The notes beneath the pieces were generated by a model. It was given only the letters and a program-made list of their open reading frames with translations, did not search any database and was not told the origin of the DNA. Below, one piece after another: positions 22,849-34,521 of a stretch of DNA of 64,000 nucleotides; position 1 is the first letter of the stretch, and each line of letters opens with the position of its first letter. The position numbers and the translations under genes were made by a program. Source of the DNA: Macrolepiota albuminosa (taxonomy: Eukaryota; Basidiomycota; Agaricomycetes; Agaricales; Agaricaceae); the NCBI GenBank assembly GCA_027475525.1, contig JAMWFC010000134.1, forward strand, positions 1 through 64,000, written 5' to 3'.

Positions 22849-24758
22849 GAGCTACGATTCGTGCCTTTGGCACAAATTTTGTAGCTTGTTGGGGGCTTTG
22901 CCCCCAAACCCCCCCCAACTAAGCCTCCACCCCAACCTCACTTTGTTCAGTTAGGGCTCCAAGTATGTATAAGTAACTTAGCCTCCACCCCAACCTTACT
23001 TCGTTCGGTTAGGGTTCCAAGTATGTATATAAGTAACTCAGTCTCCACCCCAACCTCACTTTGTTCAGTTAGGGGTTCCAAATATGTATATTCATAACTC
23101 AAATTCTATCATGACCTTACTTTCATTATGTCTTAATGATTCAAGCATATGTTGTTAATGAATAGAAAGTTCACATTTATCAAGAAATGATATTACAATT
23201 CCAAGTTATATATACTCTATTAATACAGTATCAAGTTAGATGCTAAAATATAAAAGTTAGTAATAAGTAGGTAATTAACAATCATACTCACATTTGTAAA
23301 CCCAAAAAATAATGCTACAATTCCAAGTTATATGTACAGTATCAAGTTAGATGCTAAAATATAAAGTTAGTAATAAGTAGTTAATTAACAATCACACTTA
23401 CATTTGTAAACCATTGAGAACTTCTTGATACACAATATTTGCAGTCATTTTTGATGTATTCTCTTCTGACAAAATCACCTTGATACAATCTTCTGATGTG
23501 CATTGAGAAAGTGCAACATAAAGTTGGCCATGTGTAAAAACTGGTGATCAAAGGTCCAATCCAACATGCTTGACTGATTGCCCTTGAGACTTGTTGATAG
23601 TCATAGCAAAGGCCAATCGAATTGGAAACTGTCTCCTGCATAATGGTATCAGCAAATCCTCTTCAGAAGCATCTAGATTGATCCTTGGAATCAAAACAGT
23701 TGAACCTGCAAACTTGGCATCTCCACTGATAATACGACATCTGAGGACTCTGGTGCTGATATGAGTGACAATCATTCTTGTTCCATTGCAAAGTCCTTTG
23801 GTTGTGTCCAGATTCCTGAGGAGCATGACAGGAACTCCAATCTTCAAAGCCAGTTTAGCCAAAGGCAAACTACTGGCTTTCAAAGAGTTGAGATATTCCA
23901 CAGGATATAATGCAAGGCCATCAGGATTCCTGTTATCAGAGAGAACAGAATCTGCACTCTGTAAAATCCTTTCTTCCCCTGGATACCTCTCTAGAACTTC
24001 TGCATTGATCTCTCAGAGAGAACAGAATCTGCACTCTGTAAAATCCTTTCTTCCCCTGGATACCTCTCTAGAACTTCTGCATTGATCTCATCTATATCAG
24101 AGTTCTTGCCAGAGAGAATAGTCTGGTCCAGGTAATACTGATCATGTTGAGGATGACCAATATCAGGATATGTGGAAGAAATCAATCCAGTGATAGAATT
24201 GTCATCACAGATCATCCTTTCAGGCAGTTTGACTGTTTCTCCAGGTCCTAGATTTTTCCCTGCACCAACATCCAACAACCAAGCTGCATGAGCAATATTG
24301 TCTACAGTCTGCTCCAACCGCATATTTTGGACCAAGTAATGGACTTGAATATTATCCCAAAGTTGGCCCCTTTTGAGTGAAGCAGCAATCATCTGCTGCC
24401 TGAGTCCATGTGGAACCACTGGAAGAGTTTGCCTAAAGTCCCCTCCAAAAACCACAGTGACTCCACCAAAGGAAATGTCATTATTGAAGATGTCTCTGAA
24501 GCCATGATCGACAGAGTCAATGGCATTTTTGTGTTGCATTGGAACTTCATCTCAAATGACAACTTTGGTGCGAAGTATGAGCTGTGATAACTGGGTTCCT
24601 CTCTTGATATTGGCAATGGATATGTCAAGAGCAGGAATGGGAATTTTGAATCTTGAATGAGCTGTCCTACCCCCTTCCAACAATAAGGCAGCAATGCCAG
24701 ATGATGCTATACATAATGCCACATCTCCATTGGAACGAACTGCAGCAGCCAGAGTATT
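22849..24758 (-). mobile_element. Helitron fragment (3' end and part of helicase)
   Basis: Collinear with 57378-59298 of the larger Helitron, including the terminal-like hairpins and the C-terminal half of the Pif1-type helicase. It carries many CpG transitions relative to that copy and is truncated at 24758, where the LTR of element A begins. The rest of the Helitron is not found beyond the far LTR. Confidence 0.85.
23381..24758 (-). pseudogene. Helitron Pif1-like helicase remnant
   Basis: Encodes recognisable helicase motifs: FGGDFRQTLPVVPHG, the LPLAKLALKIGVPVMLLRNL region, [12 protein letters not shown]. Compared with 57937-59432 it has stops and frame breaks, several at former CpG sites. 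It also contains an exact 77-bp tandem duplication (23936-24089). The Walker A region is missing because element A cuts the gene. Confidence 0.9.
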
Positions 24759-24932
24759 TGTAATAGAGTCACACGTGTTACTAGCATCAATGACGCTATA
24801 ATCATTTAGTAGAGTATTATGTAAGACAACATCTTGTTTTCACTCCAAGTACTAGTCAAATCCGATACTGCGGTCTGATTTAGCACTGTGTGATACACAC
24901 AAGATCGTTCTAACTCATAACCCAAGGTTACA
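24759..24932 (+). repeat. Element A 5' LTR
   Basis: Short 174-bp LTR with TGTAAT at the left and GGTTACA at the right. It interrupts Helitron helicase sequence: 24758 corresponds to about 59298 in the other Helitron. Confidence 0.9.
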
Positions 24933-25043
24933 TTTTTTTAAATCTTCTGCTATCGGCTTTAGACTCTAGGCTTGTTACCAACTAGGCAACTCTCATCAAA
25001 ACCTCTCAATTTTCTGTTGGCATCACGTCAAAAACGTGCTTCC

Positions 25044-27806
25044 ATGACTGGTTCTCTTGATCCAGACCCCCCTTTCCCAGCTGTAGACACAGGTGAATCA
25101 CCTGTGTTTCAAGTGGGGAAGATGCAATCCACGTCTGCATATCAACCCCTGCCAAAGCGGGATGAGAAGATACCTTGCGATATCAGCGTGAGCTTTGGAA
25201 TGTCTGGTGGGCTATCCATATCATGGATGATTTCCATTGTATGACCTGGTGGTAAACCAGGAGAGAGATCCATGGTCTCAGGAGTGTCGCTGCCAGCGAG
25301 CCAAATGCCTTCATTGATGTATCCGGTATTGCCCGAGAGCTTGTCAGCTCATTCTGAGGGTCACCCGGATATTACCCAGTACTCAGAAATGGTACAAGGC
25401 AGCATGTTTGCGCATAGTACTCCATTCCGGACTGCACCTACCGAACGGCATTTGGAATATGTGGCCAATGCTGCCACTGAACCAGGACCGTCGTCGCTGA
25501 TGACACAAGGACAGGTGCAAGGACCAGCAATAGTGGTCAGTAGGGAGGATGACGATGTCGTAAGGCTGGAAAAGGCGTTGACAGCACCTGGAATTCCAGA
25601 GTTGCACAGATGGGCCAGCAAACAGCCACAGGTGAGGCATGACGGCCTCAGGAGAGTTATGGACTTAGAGTCCAAGCTGGAATCCTCAGATGATGAGGAA
25701 GGCAAAAGGTCGCATTTGACCTTGTCTATCCAGTTACAGCTGGTATTGGACCAATATCCATCGGTCGCAAAGGAATTGACGTGAAAGCGTCTGCAGCTTT
25801 ATGTAGTAAAGCACTTACAGTTGCTGGCTGCTAGAAGCCACAATGTACCCCGTGCAGATTCAAATGAATATATCGAATTGTTTGTGTGTATCTTCGAACT
25901 CGAAGTGGTTGAATACCTTAAGCGCAAAGCGGCGCGAGGGTCAGCAGTCTCAATGGCTACTCCAGCTGACTCAGTAGAATGTGAGATGAGTGTGTGCCAA
26001 TGAGCGCCATTAATTGCAGACGCAATGGAATTGCTCAATGCGCCTTGTCAGGCTAATGAGTCTCAGCAAGACTACATTTGGTGTCAGAATGCCACAAACC
26101 ATCAACGCATTGTCAGCAGAGTGCCTCAGCAGGCATTGTCTAAGGTAGAGACTGTGACGACGACTCCGGCAGAACCAGAGGCACTACTTGCAGTACAGGA
26201 GGTTAAGACACCTTGAAAGCAAGCTACAATCAAGAAAGAGGTGGACAAAGTCCACATTCTTGAGGAGCAAACACAACCACGACGCGTAGTGCGACGCGTC
26301 CACCTAGTGGACAACTGGAATGAACGTGTCAATTACCAGAGGATACGCAACCAGGACTTGCGTGATCATGATAATAATCATTGTGATAGTAGCAGGCAGG
26401 CTGGTGGAGTACCAGCAGAGCAACAAGTGAGGCAACAGCCCACCCCATGGCTGGAAAGAGCGGCCAATGAGCACCTGTTTCACAGTCCCCAGGCATTTTC
26501 GATGCCCGCACCTCATGAATTGCGTGAAACTACGCCAGGAATGAATGAAGCGGTCAGGATCCATATGGATCATATGCATGACCGTCTCACTCGTCTGGTG
26601 GATGACTCCCTTGGAGTCAGGTTTAAATTCCCTGCTGGGGTAAGTTCCCGTAAATCCGATGGTAAGCACATACGTGCGTATGCCAGAGGACATAGGTTCT
26701 CTCAACTGGAGGACTGGGCCATGGATGTGTGCTACCACCTTGCAGCTTGCTGCTATGGTGGAGACAACATGGACCAGGAAAGGATATTTGTGCTACACAA
26801 ATTTATGGAGAGAGAGGCTCGAAATTGGTTCCGTCGCCATGTTCTTCGCATTAATCGCGACAAACTGCATTGGACATTTAAAGAAGTCCTGATAGGACTG
26901 TATAATCATTTCGTCAACGCTGCTACAATGCAGGAAGCTTGTGATGCCTTTAGAAAGGCAGTGTATGATGCTAAGACTGGTGTCCAGACCTTCTATGATG
27001 ACCTGGTGGGTCATGCACAGAATATGGCCGTCTATCCAGACAAATACACTATTCGCAAGACATTCCTGGATGGAATACCTGCAGACATGAGGAGGGCATT
27101 AATACGTGATGACAATTTGTCTCCGGAGGTCAATACTGTGACTGAATTTTTGGCGTATGCCATCCATTATGAGCAGTTGACATGGACTGCGAACCATTAT
27201 GAGCAGCAGAGTTCATGCCAAGGAACCATGAACCATCAGGCAGTGAAGGTGGGAACCTTCCTGGCCAAATGGACAGAGATGGAGAACAATCGCAATCCGC
27301 AATTTGTTGTCTGTAAGACAATTTCTGGAGGCCAACGGCCTCGATCAAAGCCTGCTGGACAATTGCCAGCGAAGGATAGTCAACCCTTTTCGGGTCAGAA
27401 CCAAGTAGCAATGAGAGGGGTGGTAGCGCTTGCAGCGCATATGGTGGGCAAACCCACTAGGGCTCCAGGAGCGGCCCAGAGAAGGCCTGCTGGAGATCCC
27501 TCAGCATGTTACAATTGTGGCAGGAGTGGGCATTTTGCTAAGGAATGTCCCATCCCTCCTAAGGCACACATCCAAGTGGCCCATATGGCTGCGGCACCAA
27601 GTGATGAGATTGTTGACGAAGCAGAGGAGGAGCCGCAAGTAGAGGCTGACAGGTCAGAAGTGGATGACGCTGATGACACCCAAAGTTTGGTCAGTAACAA
27701 ATATAGCTATAGTGTTACCGTACCAAGAGCTTGCGTTGGGCGTGCTAAAAGTGATGTGAGGAGTCCCGGGCAGGTCCCAGAGAACGCGCCTATGAAAATA
27801 AAGTGA
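25044..27806 (+). pseudogene. Element A gag, long, with four TGA stops
   Basis: One frame stays open for about 920 codons apart from TGA at 25242, 25782, 26001 and 26214. All four are TGA, consistent with decay of CGA at CpG. The region after 26241 is uninterrupted (521 codons) and contains a retrotransposon-gag-like segment (..EREARNWFRRHV.., ..TFLDGIPADMRRAL..). A CCHC zinc knuckle CYNCGRSGHFAKEC lies at about 27507-27548. Gag would form the particle and bind RNA. The N-terminal extension of about 400 residues is unusual and resembles nothing I recognise. The exact start codon is uncertain. Confidence 0.8.
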
Positions 27807-27963
27807 AGTCGGAAAAAGTCGGCAACTGTAAAGCGCTAAAGTAAAGCACCTATGAGAGAAGCGGTAAGTGAACACAGCAATGTCAGTGGCAAGAACACAG
27901 TAAGCTCAGCAAAGTCTAAGCGTTGTTAATGCCTGCCATAGCTGCAAGGCATGAATAGGTCAA

Positions 27964-28475
27964 TGTAAGGGCGACCTCTAGAGGCTGTGGCTCAGTCACA
28001 CAGCTGGCAGAGGGAGATCCAAAGTGTATTAGAATATATACTGACAATATCAAGGTAGCTACTCACCTGGCAGAGGGAGATCCAAAGAGAACAAGTCTGG
28101 GGATCCCCTATGCCAGGTTGGACGCTTCTGGGGCCTCTGAAGCGTGGGAAACAACTGTACAGTACAACAAAACCTTAAAAACTCGAAAATTGACTAACCA
28201 AACAAGTGTGCAAACAAGGGAGGAAAACTCCGGACTTTAGAAGTCAGAAAGGCAAACTCCGGCTTATCTAAGCAGCCTGGAGCGGTGCTGAAGGGCCCAC
28301 ACTTGTTAGCTAAAGAACCAGAGCACCTCAAAGGTTGAGAATAGTACCAACAGATAGTGTTGAAGAAGTAGTAACAGCAAAATGAGAGAATGGTAGAAGA
28401 AATAAGGAAGTGAATGAAAGGAGAGTGAAAAGAAATAAGGAGTGAAAGAAGAAAGGAATGAGGGGTCCCCTGACA
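27964..28475 (-). repeat. 3' LTR of the intact gypsy element
   Basis: 512 bp; in plus orientation TGTAAGGGCG...GGGGTCCCCTGACA. Confidence 0.95.
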
Positions 28476-28486
28476 TCACCCCCCCT

Positions 28487-31400
28487 CTAGAGTGCGGCGT
28501 CTCGACGTGCTGGATAGAAGTAGTTCTGGATGGCCTGGTCTACTTTGGAAAGAGAATAGAGGCCTCTGATTGCCCGAGGAGCATCAGGATGCTGTTGATA
28601 GAATTCCCGGACCAAGGCAGGGGCATGGACATTCTCTTGTGGCTCCCAGGAAACGTCCTCGATTCCATAGCCCTTCCACTTGACCTTGAACTGAAGCTTA
28701 TTCCTAAAGAGTCGGCTGTCTAGGATCCGCTCCACTTCATACTCTTCTTGGTTGTTTACCAGAACTGGTGGTGGAGGTGGCTGTGGACGTCGACCTGGAA
28801 TTGGATCCTCTGGGGCTGGAGAAAGCTTCACCACATTGAAGACTGGATGGAGTCGACTCATTCCACTAGGCAGCTTGAGTCGATAGGCAAGTGGGCCTAC
28901 CTGTCTTACTATAGGGAAGGGGCCTAGACGACGGTGAGAGAGCTTCTGAGAAGGTCGGGTAGTGGCAATGTCAGAGGCATCCAGGTAGACTCGATCTCCA
29001 GGCTTGTACTTGGGGGCTGGAGTTCGTCCACGATCGTAGTAGCGGGCCATGTCATCCTTTGCCTTAGCTAAAGCTGCCTTGGCCTCCTCCTGGGCTGCCT
29101 TCATCCGATCTATGAACTCATTGACAGCTTCATTCTCTGAAGGTCGTCCACGAGGCTCAAATCCCATCCGAGGATGTCGACCAGTATCTAGAAGGAAAGG
29201 AGACATCTGGGTGGCAGCGTGTACACGGTTGTTGTACTGGAACTCTGCCTCTGGTAATAGATCGTCCCAGTCATCCTGTCGTTCATTGCAGAAGAGCCGG
29301 AGATACTGTTCTAGCTCCTGGTTGACACGCTCAGTCTGGCCATCAGACTGGGGGTGGTAGGCTGTGGAGGTGTGGAGTTTGACATGGAGGAGGCGATACA
29401 GTTCTCTCGTAAACTCTGCCACAAACTGAGGTCCGCGGTCTGAGACATAAGCATCTGACAACCCATGGAGCTTCCAGACATGCTTCCGGTACAGATTGGC
29501 AGCGCCCATGGCTGAGCAAGTAGTGTGTGTTGGAATAAAATGAGCACGCTTGCCACAGAGATCCACTACCACCATGATCGCATCATATCCATGAGAATCA
29601 GGTAACTCAACAATGAAGTCTACCGAGGCCACACTCCAACGCTCAGCTGGGATAGGCAATGGATGAAGCTGTCCCATAGGAGGCTGACGACGAGGCTTAG
29701 TCCGAAGGCAAAGATCACAGGTGGAGGTGTAAGAGCCAATATACCGTGACATTTGAGGCCACCAGTAATTCCGCGAAACCAGCTCCAGTGTCTTCCATCT
29801 GCCAGGATGTCCTGCAACTCGAGAGTCATGATGCTGCTCCACAATCCGCCTCCGGAGGTCTGGCAGGTTGGGAACATAAATGCGTCCCCGGAAGGTGAGA
29901 AGACCATTCTCCAGAGACCACTCGTCGGTGCGGACAGACTTCACTCCAGCTTTCTCTCGAGCATGCAAGGCCATGGCAGCCTTAGCTACCAGATCTTCTT
30001 GGGCGCCCTCCCGGTTACCTCGTCGGATGTCTCGAAGGATGCTCACTTCTTCTCCCTGGCCAACCACACCTTCTAGAGCACGGATAGCAAATAGTTCTGG
30101 CTTCAGAAGTACAATATTGTCATTGTCACTAGCTCCTGAACCATGGTCTGCTCGCCTAGAAAGCGCATCTGGCTTACCCATGCTCCGTCCCGGTTTGTGA
30201 TGCAGAGAGAAGTCGAAGTTGGCCAGATACAAGGACCATCGAGCCTGTCGGCGGTTGAGTTTCTTGGCCGTCCGAAAGTACTCTAAGTTCTTGTGATCAG
30301 TCCACACCTCGAATTTATGCCTGGCACCCTCAAGGAAATGTCGCCACTCCTCAAATGACCGAATAATAGCTAGCATCTCCTTATCATGGATCTCATAATT
30401 CCGCTCCACGGCATTGAGACTCTTGGAGTAGAAGGCCACAGGATGCCACTTACCATCCTCCCTTGACTGTTGAGAGAGAACGGCCCCAGTAGCAAAATCT
30501 GAGCTATCAGCTTCGACACGGAAGGGAGAGTCATCGTCTGGGAATATAAGGACAGGCTTTGAAGTGACCGCCTGTTTGAGGGCATCAAAGGCTGTCTGCT
30601 GTGCTGCATCCCAGTGCCAAGGAGTGTCCTTAGTGGTGAGATCGAAGAGGGGCCGGGCATGGTGTGAGAAATCCTGAATAAACCTCCGGTAGAAGTTGGT
30701 AAAACCCAGGAAGGCCTGAACCTCCTTCTTGTTCTTAGGCTCTGGCCACTCCGCTACACCAGCCACCTTGACTGGGTCCATCTCAGCCATTCCATGAGAG
30801 ATGATCAGTCCAAGATATTCAACCTTAGTCTGCTCAAACTCGCACTTCTCTGGCTTAAGATAGAGCTGGTGCTGGCGAAGACGTTCCAGTACGATGCGTG
30901 TAATCCGACGATGCTCCTCTAGAGTCTTGGTATAGATGAGAATATCGTCGAGGTATACACACACAACACCTTCCGCTATGAGGTCTCGGAAAATGTCGTT
31001 CATCATGGTCTGGAAGGTGGCAGGGCTATTAGTGAGGCCAAAGAACATTACCAGAGGTTCAAAGAGTCCACGATTTGTTCGGAATGCTCCCTTCCACTCA
31101 TCTCCTTCTTTGATGCGCACATTGTTGTAGCCCCAGCGGACATCCAACTTGGTAAAGTAGCGCGCACCTCGGAGGTTGTTGACAAGCTCTGAAATGAGTG
31201 GTAAGGGGTAGCGATTCTTCACAGTCATCGCATTCAAGACTCGGTAGTCCTGAACCAGACGTAGAGATCCATCCTTCTTCTTAATAAAGAAGACTGGAGA
31301 GGCCATCGGAGACTTTGAGGGACGGATGCGACCAGAGTCTAAATTCTCCTGCAAAAAGGCATCAAGCTCATCCTGTTCTCTGGGAGAGAGTGGGTAGACC

Positions 31401-32545
31401 TTGCAGCTAGAGGGCTCAGCATTGGGTGTAAGCTCAATTGCATGGTCCCACTGCTTACGCTCTGGCAGGGAGTCAAATGATGCCTTAGAGAAAACATCCT
31501 CAAAGTCTTGCAGGTGATGAGGAACCGCATCTCGGAACGACTTAGGAGCAGAGTTGGCAGCAAATGCCTGAGCTAGCTGCTGGGAGGTAGTTTGGCTAGC
31601 TCTGATCTCTGCTACACTTGGTGGAGGTCGTAACATAGTTGCATAAATCCTATCACCTGTCTCGATAGCCTCGTCTGGAGACTCTGGGTCAGGAGCGCAT
31701 CCAAATTCACCCTCGCGTCCATCTTCCATCTGGGCTTCACTCGCTACACCTCGAACGTCCTCATAGAGGGCCTCTCTATAAGGGAACGCCAAGGGAGGAG
31801 GATCCAGTAGGTCAAGGTCTGCAAAGGGGAGGTGTCCAACTCGGCAAGCCCGGATAGCGGCACGCTCACGGACTGACTCTCTGCGCTCCTCTCTCACTTC
31901 CTTAGCACATGTGGAACACCGTCGAGGGCAGCGGCTCATGCTCACCTTACCCTTGGCCCAGTCAATCTCAGGATTGTGATCACGCAGCCAGGAGAACCCA
32001 AGTATCATGTCCTGCTTTCCTAGGCTGGTAACTGCAAAGACTGCACGCTCAGAATGAGTCTGATAACGAAGGACTAAATCCACCACTGAGCGGATGGATC
32101 CAGCTTCATTGAGCGTACCGTCAATGTTATAGACTGGAATAGGGTGAGAGAGGGGGCGGGTAGTGAGCCGGTGTTGTTCCACATAATGGGTGTCTAGGAA
32201 GAGTCCAGTAGCACCACTGTCCAAGAGAGCTATGACGCTTCGAGTCTGCTGAGTGTCAGTTGTCTCAATCTCCACATTCAGACGCAGAGAGTTGGGAGAG
32301 GGAGTAGAAGCAACAACATAGCGACGGGGAAGGCGTCGTTCCCAAGCTGGGACACGTGGTCGTCGGACAGGAGAAGGAGGAGAAGAAGTCTTAGCTGAGG
32401 CTTGGACCAAGGGGGTATTTTGTACGTCGGAGGGGGTGCTTACAGTTTCAGTCAGAGAATCAGGAGTAGGGAGCGATACATTAGAAGACTCTACTGATTG
32501 ACATGTAAACTGATTAGCACCAGGCGGCGGAGGCGTACAACTCAT
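28487..32545 (-). CDS. pol: Gypsy Pol polyprotein (PR-RT-RNaseH-IN-chromodomain)
   Basis: 1352 residues, uninterrupted. Domains in order: aspartic protease with DSGA at 109-112; reverse transcriptase with FTKLDVRWGYN near 464 and YLDD at 531-534; RNase H with VEADSSDFATG near 677. Integrase follows, with an HHCC finger (HHDSRVAGHPGRWK..CDLC near 905-946) and the D,D,E residues near 976, 1036 and 1072. Then come a GPF-type motif and a C-terminal chromodomain (EYEVERILDSRL..VKWKGYG..SWEP) from about 1267. Chromodomains of this class direct integration to heterochromatin. The start ATG lies 9 bp beyond the first base of the gag TAG and in another frame, so expression needs frameshifting or reinitiation. 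Of the retroelement pols in the window this is the only one without a visible defect. Confidence 0.97.
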   Translation of the reverse strand: MSCTPPPPGANQFTCQSVESSNVSLPTPDSLTETVSTPSDVQNTPLVQASAKTSSPPSPVRRPRVPAWERRLPRRYVVASTPSPNSLRLNVEIETTDTQQTRSVIALLDSGATGLFLDTHYVEQHRLTTRPLSHPIPVYNIDGTLNEAGSIRSVVDLVLRYQTHSERAVFAVTSLGKQDMILGFSWLRDHNPEIDWAKGKVSMSRCPRRCSTCAKEVREERRESVRERAAIRACRVGHLPFADLDLLDPPPLAFPYREALYEDVRGVASEAQMEDGREGEFGCAPDPESPDEAIETGDRIYATMLRPPPSVAEIRASQTTSQQLAQAFAANSAPKSFRDAVPHHLQDFEDVFSKASFDSLPERKQWDHAIELTPNAEPSSCKVYPLSPREQDELDAFLQENLDSGRIRPSKSPMASPVFFIKKKDGSLRLVQDYRVLNAMTVKNRYPLPLISELVNNLRGARYFTKLDVRWGYNNVRIKEGDEWKGAFRTNRGLFEPLVMFFGLTNSPATFQTMMNDIFRDLIAEGVVCVYLDDILIYTKTLEEHRRITRIVLERLRQHQLYLKPEKCEFEQTKVEYLGLIISHGMAEMDPVKVAGVAEWPEPKNKKEVQAFLGFTNFYRRFIQDFSHHARPLFDLTTKDTPWHWDAAQQTAFDALKQAVTSKPVLIFPDDDSPFRVEADSSDFATGAVLSQQSREDGKWHPVAFYSKSLNAVERNYEIHDKEMLAIIRSFEEWRHFLEGARHKFEVWTDHKNLEYFRTAKKLNRRQARWSLYLANFDFSLHHKPGRSMGKPDALSRRADHGSGASDNDNIVLLKPELFAIRALEGVVGQGEEVSILRDIRRGNREGAQEDLVAKAAMALHAREKAGVKSVRTDEWSLENGLLTFRGRIYVPNLPDLRRRIVEQHHDSRVAGHPGRWKTLELVSRNYWWPQMSRYIGSYTSTCDLCLRTKPRRQPPMGQLHPLPIPAERWSVASVDFIVELPDSHGYDAIMVVVDLCGKRAHFIPTHTTCSAMGAANLYRKHVWKLHGLSDAYVSDRGPQFVAEFTRELYRLLHVKLHTSTAYHPQSDGQTERVNQELEQYLRLFCNERQDDWDDLLPEAEFQYNNRVHAATQMSPFLLDTGRHPRMGFEPRGRPSENEAVNEFIDRMKAAQEEAKAALAKAKDDMARYYDRGRTPAPKYKPGDRVYLDASDIATTRPSQKLSHRRLGPFPIVRQVGPLAYRLKLPSGMSRLHPVFNVVKLSPAPEDPIPGRRPQPPPPPVLVNNQEEYEVERILDSRLFRNKLQFKVKWKGYGIEDVSWEPQENVHAPALVREFYQQHPDAPRAIRGLYSLSKVDQAIQNYFYPARRDAAL

Positions 32546-32553
32546 CCGTCGCT

Positions 32554-33819
32554 CTATTGAAAACCCTCCCCTGCCGAACCAAAGGACCCATCCGATGGTT
32601 CTGCTACAGCTTCCACAGGACCCAAGGACTCCTCCAAGGGTTCTGCTTCAGTCTGTACATCTGGGGAGGGGTTTCCTCGAACATCTCGGGCAGCAAGGAG
32701 CTGGAGAAGGAGCTCCTCCTGCTCTGAAGCTGAGAGATAGCGCACCTCTAACCCCTGGGGACAATACCGAGCGAAGTGACCAGGCTTTCCACAGCGACGG
32801 CAGAGGAGAGGAAGGGAGGAACGTTGACGAGAGGCATCAACATCCATAGGTACTCCAAAAGGAAGAGGACGTGCTGCAGGTACCTGAGCTGGGGGTGGAG
32901 TGCGAAATGGAAGGGAAGGCTGGATGGGATGACGAGCAGAAAAGGATGCCTGTGGAGTGGAGCGAGGGGCAGTTCCACGGTGGAGCTCACGTCGTAACTC
33001 CATGAGCTGCCACTGATCACGTGCTACCTGATACCAGGTCTCGATACTCGTGTCATCAGGTCGTCCCTCAGCCATGCTGTCGATCCGATCCATGAGAGAG
33101 GGAAGGAGGCCATCTCGGAAGGTGAGACAGAGCTGAAGACCATCCGGATAACAGGCCTGTTCAGCAAGAGCTCTGAAGGAGTCGATGTACTCATCTAGGG
33201 TCCGCTTCCCCTGCCCATATCGATGAGGATCTCGGAGAGTGAGGGCTGCCACCTTAGCAGGGTCCAAGGGGAAGAACTCTGTCCGAAACTCCTTCTCAAA
33301 CTGATCCCAACTTCCAAAACTCTCTACTCCTCCAGGACGTCGAAAGACTCGTAGCGCGTATGTTGAAGCTCGCCCAGACTTCATGTAAGAAAGAACCCAA
33401 GCGATTTTGAGAGCGTCAGAGGGGAAAGCCTCACCACTGAGCTGAATATAGGTGATGCAGGACTGCAGGAAACGCTCGCCTATCGCTCGGTCACCATTGA
33501 ATGCGTCTGGGAGTGCTGGGCGAGGAATATTGGCATGAACTGGGGGGGAGGCCCCAAAGCGAGGGACTGGGGGTGTGCCAGCCCTAACTGGAGGTGCCTG
33601 GAGAGGGGTAGGAGTGAGAGGGAGGCGCTCTAAGAGGGCCTGAAGGGAATGGGAGATAGTGTCTGTGGCCTGTCGTAATCCAGCAAGTTCGGTGGTGTGG
33701 AGGGTGAGGGAAGCTTGAGTGGTCTGCACCTGAGTCTCCAGAGCAAGCAAGCGACCCCAGGCATCATCCTGAGGGGCAGAAGCGTCCAGGGGAGTGTCTG
33801 AGGGGGCTGGTTGGGTCAT
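32554..33819 (-). CDS. gag: Gypsy Gag polyprotein
   Basis: 421 residues. The N-terminal part has a leucine-rich coiled-coil-like stretch (about 20-65). A capsid-type retrotransposon gag region follows (about 90-260, around FNGDRAIGERFLQSCITYI and LDEYIDSFRALAEQA). The C-terminal CCHC zinc knuckle is CRRCGKPGHFARYC (about 345-358). It packages the RNA and forms virus-like particles. The TAG stop at 32556-32554 is followed closely by the pol start. The start ATG is chosen because it is the first in the frame and is shared with the decayed copy at 21403. Confidence 0.95.
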   Translation of the reverse strand: MTQPAPSDTPLDASAPQDDAWGRLLALETQVQTTQASLTLHTTELAGLRQATDTISHSLQALLERLPLTPTPLQAPPVRAGTPPVPRFGASPPVHANIPRPALPDAFNGDRAIGERFLQSCITYIQLSGEAFPSDALKIAWVLSYMKSGRASTYALRVFRRPGGVESFGSWDQFEKEFRTEFFPLDPAKVAALTLRDPHRYGQGKRTLDEYIDSFRALAEQACYPDGLQLCLTFRDGLLPSLMDRIDSMAEGRPDDTSIETWYQVARDQWQLMELRRELHRGTAPRSTPQASFSARHPIQPSLPFRTPPPAQVPAARPLPFGVPMDVDASRQRSSLPLLCRRCGKPGHFARYCPQGLEVRYLSASEQEELLLQLLAARDVRGNPSPDVQTEAEPLEESLGPVEAVAEPSDGSFGSAGEGFQ

Positions 33820-33933
33820 AGAAGCAACAGAGGGGCAGGGAGTAATCCAGTGGGGGAGGGACCTAAAGGGGCAAGAGAGGGCTCAAGCAGGCTGAAGGGG
33901 GCTCCCAGACCGAAATGTAGAGACTTGTTCTGC

Positions 33934-34521
33934 TGTAAGGGCGACCTCTAGAGGCTGTGGCTCAGTCACACAGCTGGCAGAGGGAGATCCAAAGTGTATT
34001 AGAATATATACTGACAATATCAAGGTAGCTACTCACCTGGCAGAGGGAGATCCAAAGAGAACAAGTCTGGGGATATTAGAATATATACTGACAATATCAA
34101 GGTAGCTACTCACCTGGCAGAGGGAGATCCAAAGAGAACAAGTCTGGGGATCCCTATGCCAGGTTGGACGCTTCTGGGGCCTCTGAAGCGTGGGAAACAA
34201 CTGTACAGTACAACAAAACCTTAAAAACTCGAAAATTGACTAACCAAACAAGTGTGCAAACAAGGGAGGAAAACTCCGGACTTTAGAAGTCAGAAAGGCA
34301 AACTCCGGCTTATCTAAGCAGCCTGGAGCGGTGCTGAAGGGCCCACACTTGTTAGCTAAAGAACCAGAGCACCTCAAAGGTTGAGAATAGTACCAACAGA
34401 TAGTGTTGAAGAAGTAGTAACAGCAAAATGAGAGAATGGTAGAAGAAATAAGGAAGTGAATGAAAGGAGAGTGAAAAGAAATAAGGAGTGAAAGAAGAAA
34501 GGAATGAGGGGTCCCCTGACA
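33934..34521 (-). repeat. 5' LTR of the intact gypsy element
   Basis: 588 bp; 511 bp after removing the exact 77-bp duplication, essentially the length of the other LTR. Confidence 0.95.

Larger units (their letters stand above)
27964..34521 (-). mobile_element. Intact Ty3/gypsy chromovirus nested in element A
   Basis: LTRs 27964-28475 and 33934-34521 are nearly identical after discounting a 77-bp tandem duplication in the right one (33997-34150). The target duplication GTCAA is exact (27959-27963 and 34522-34526), and element A sequence continues on both sides. It reads on the minus strand: gag 33819-32554, then pol 32545-28487 in a different frame. Both genes are open. It looks like the youngest insertion in the nest. 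Confidence 0.97.
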
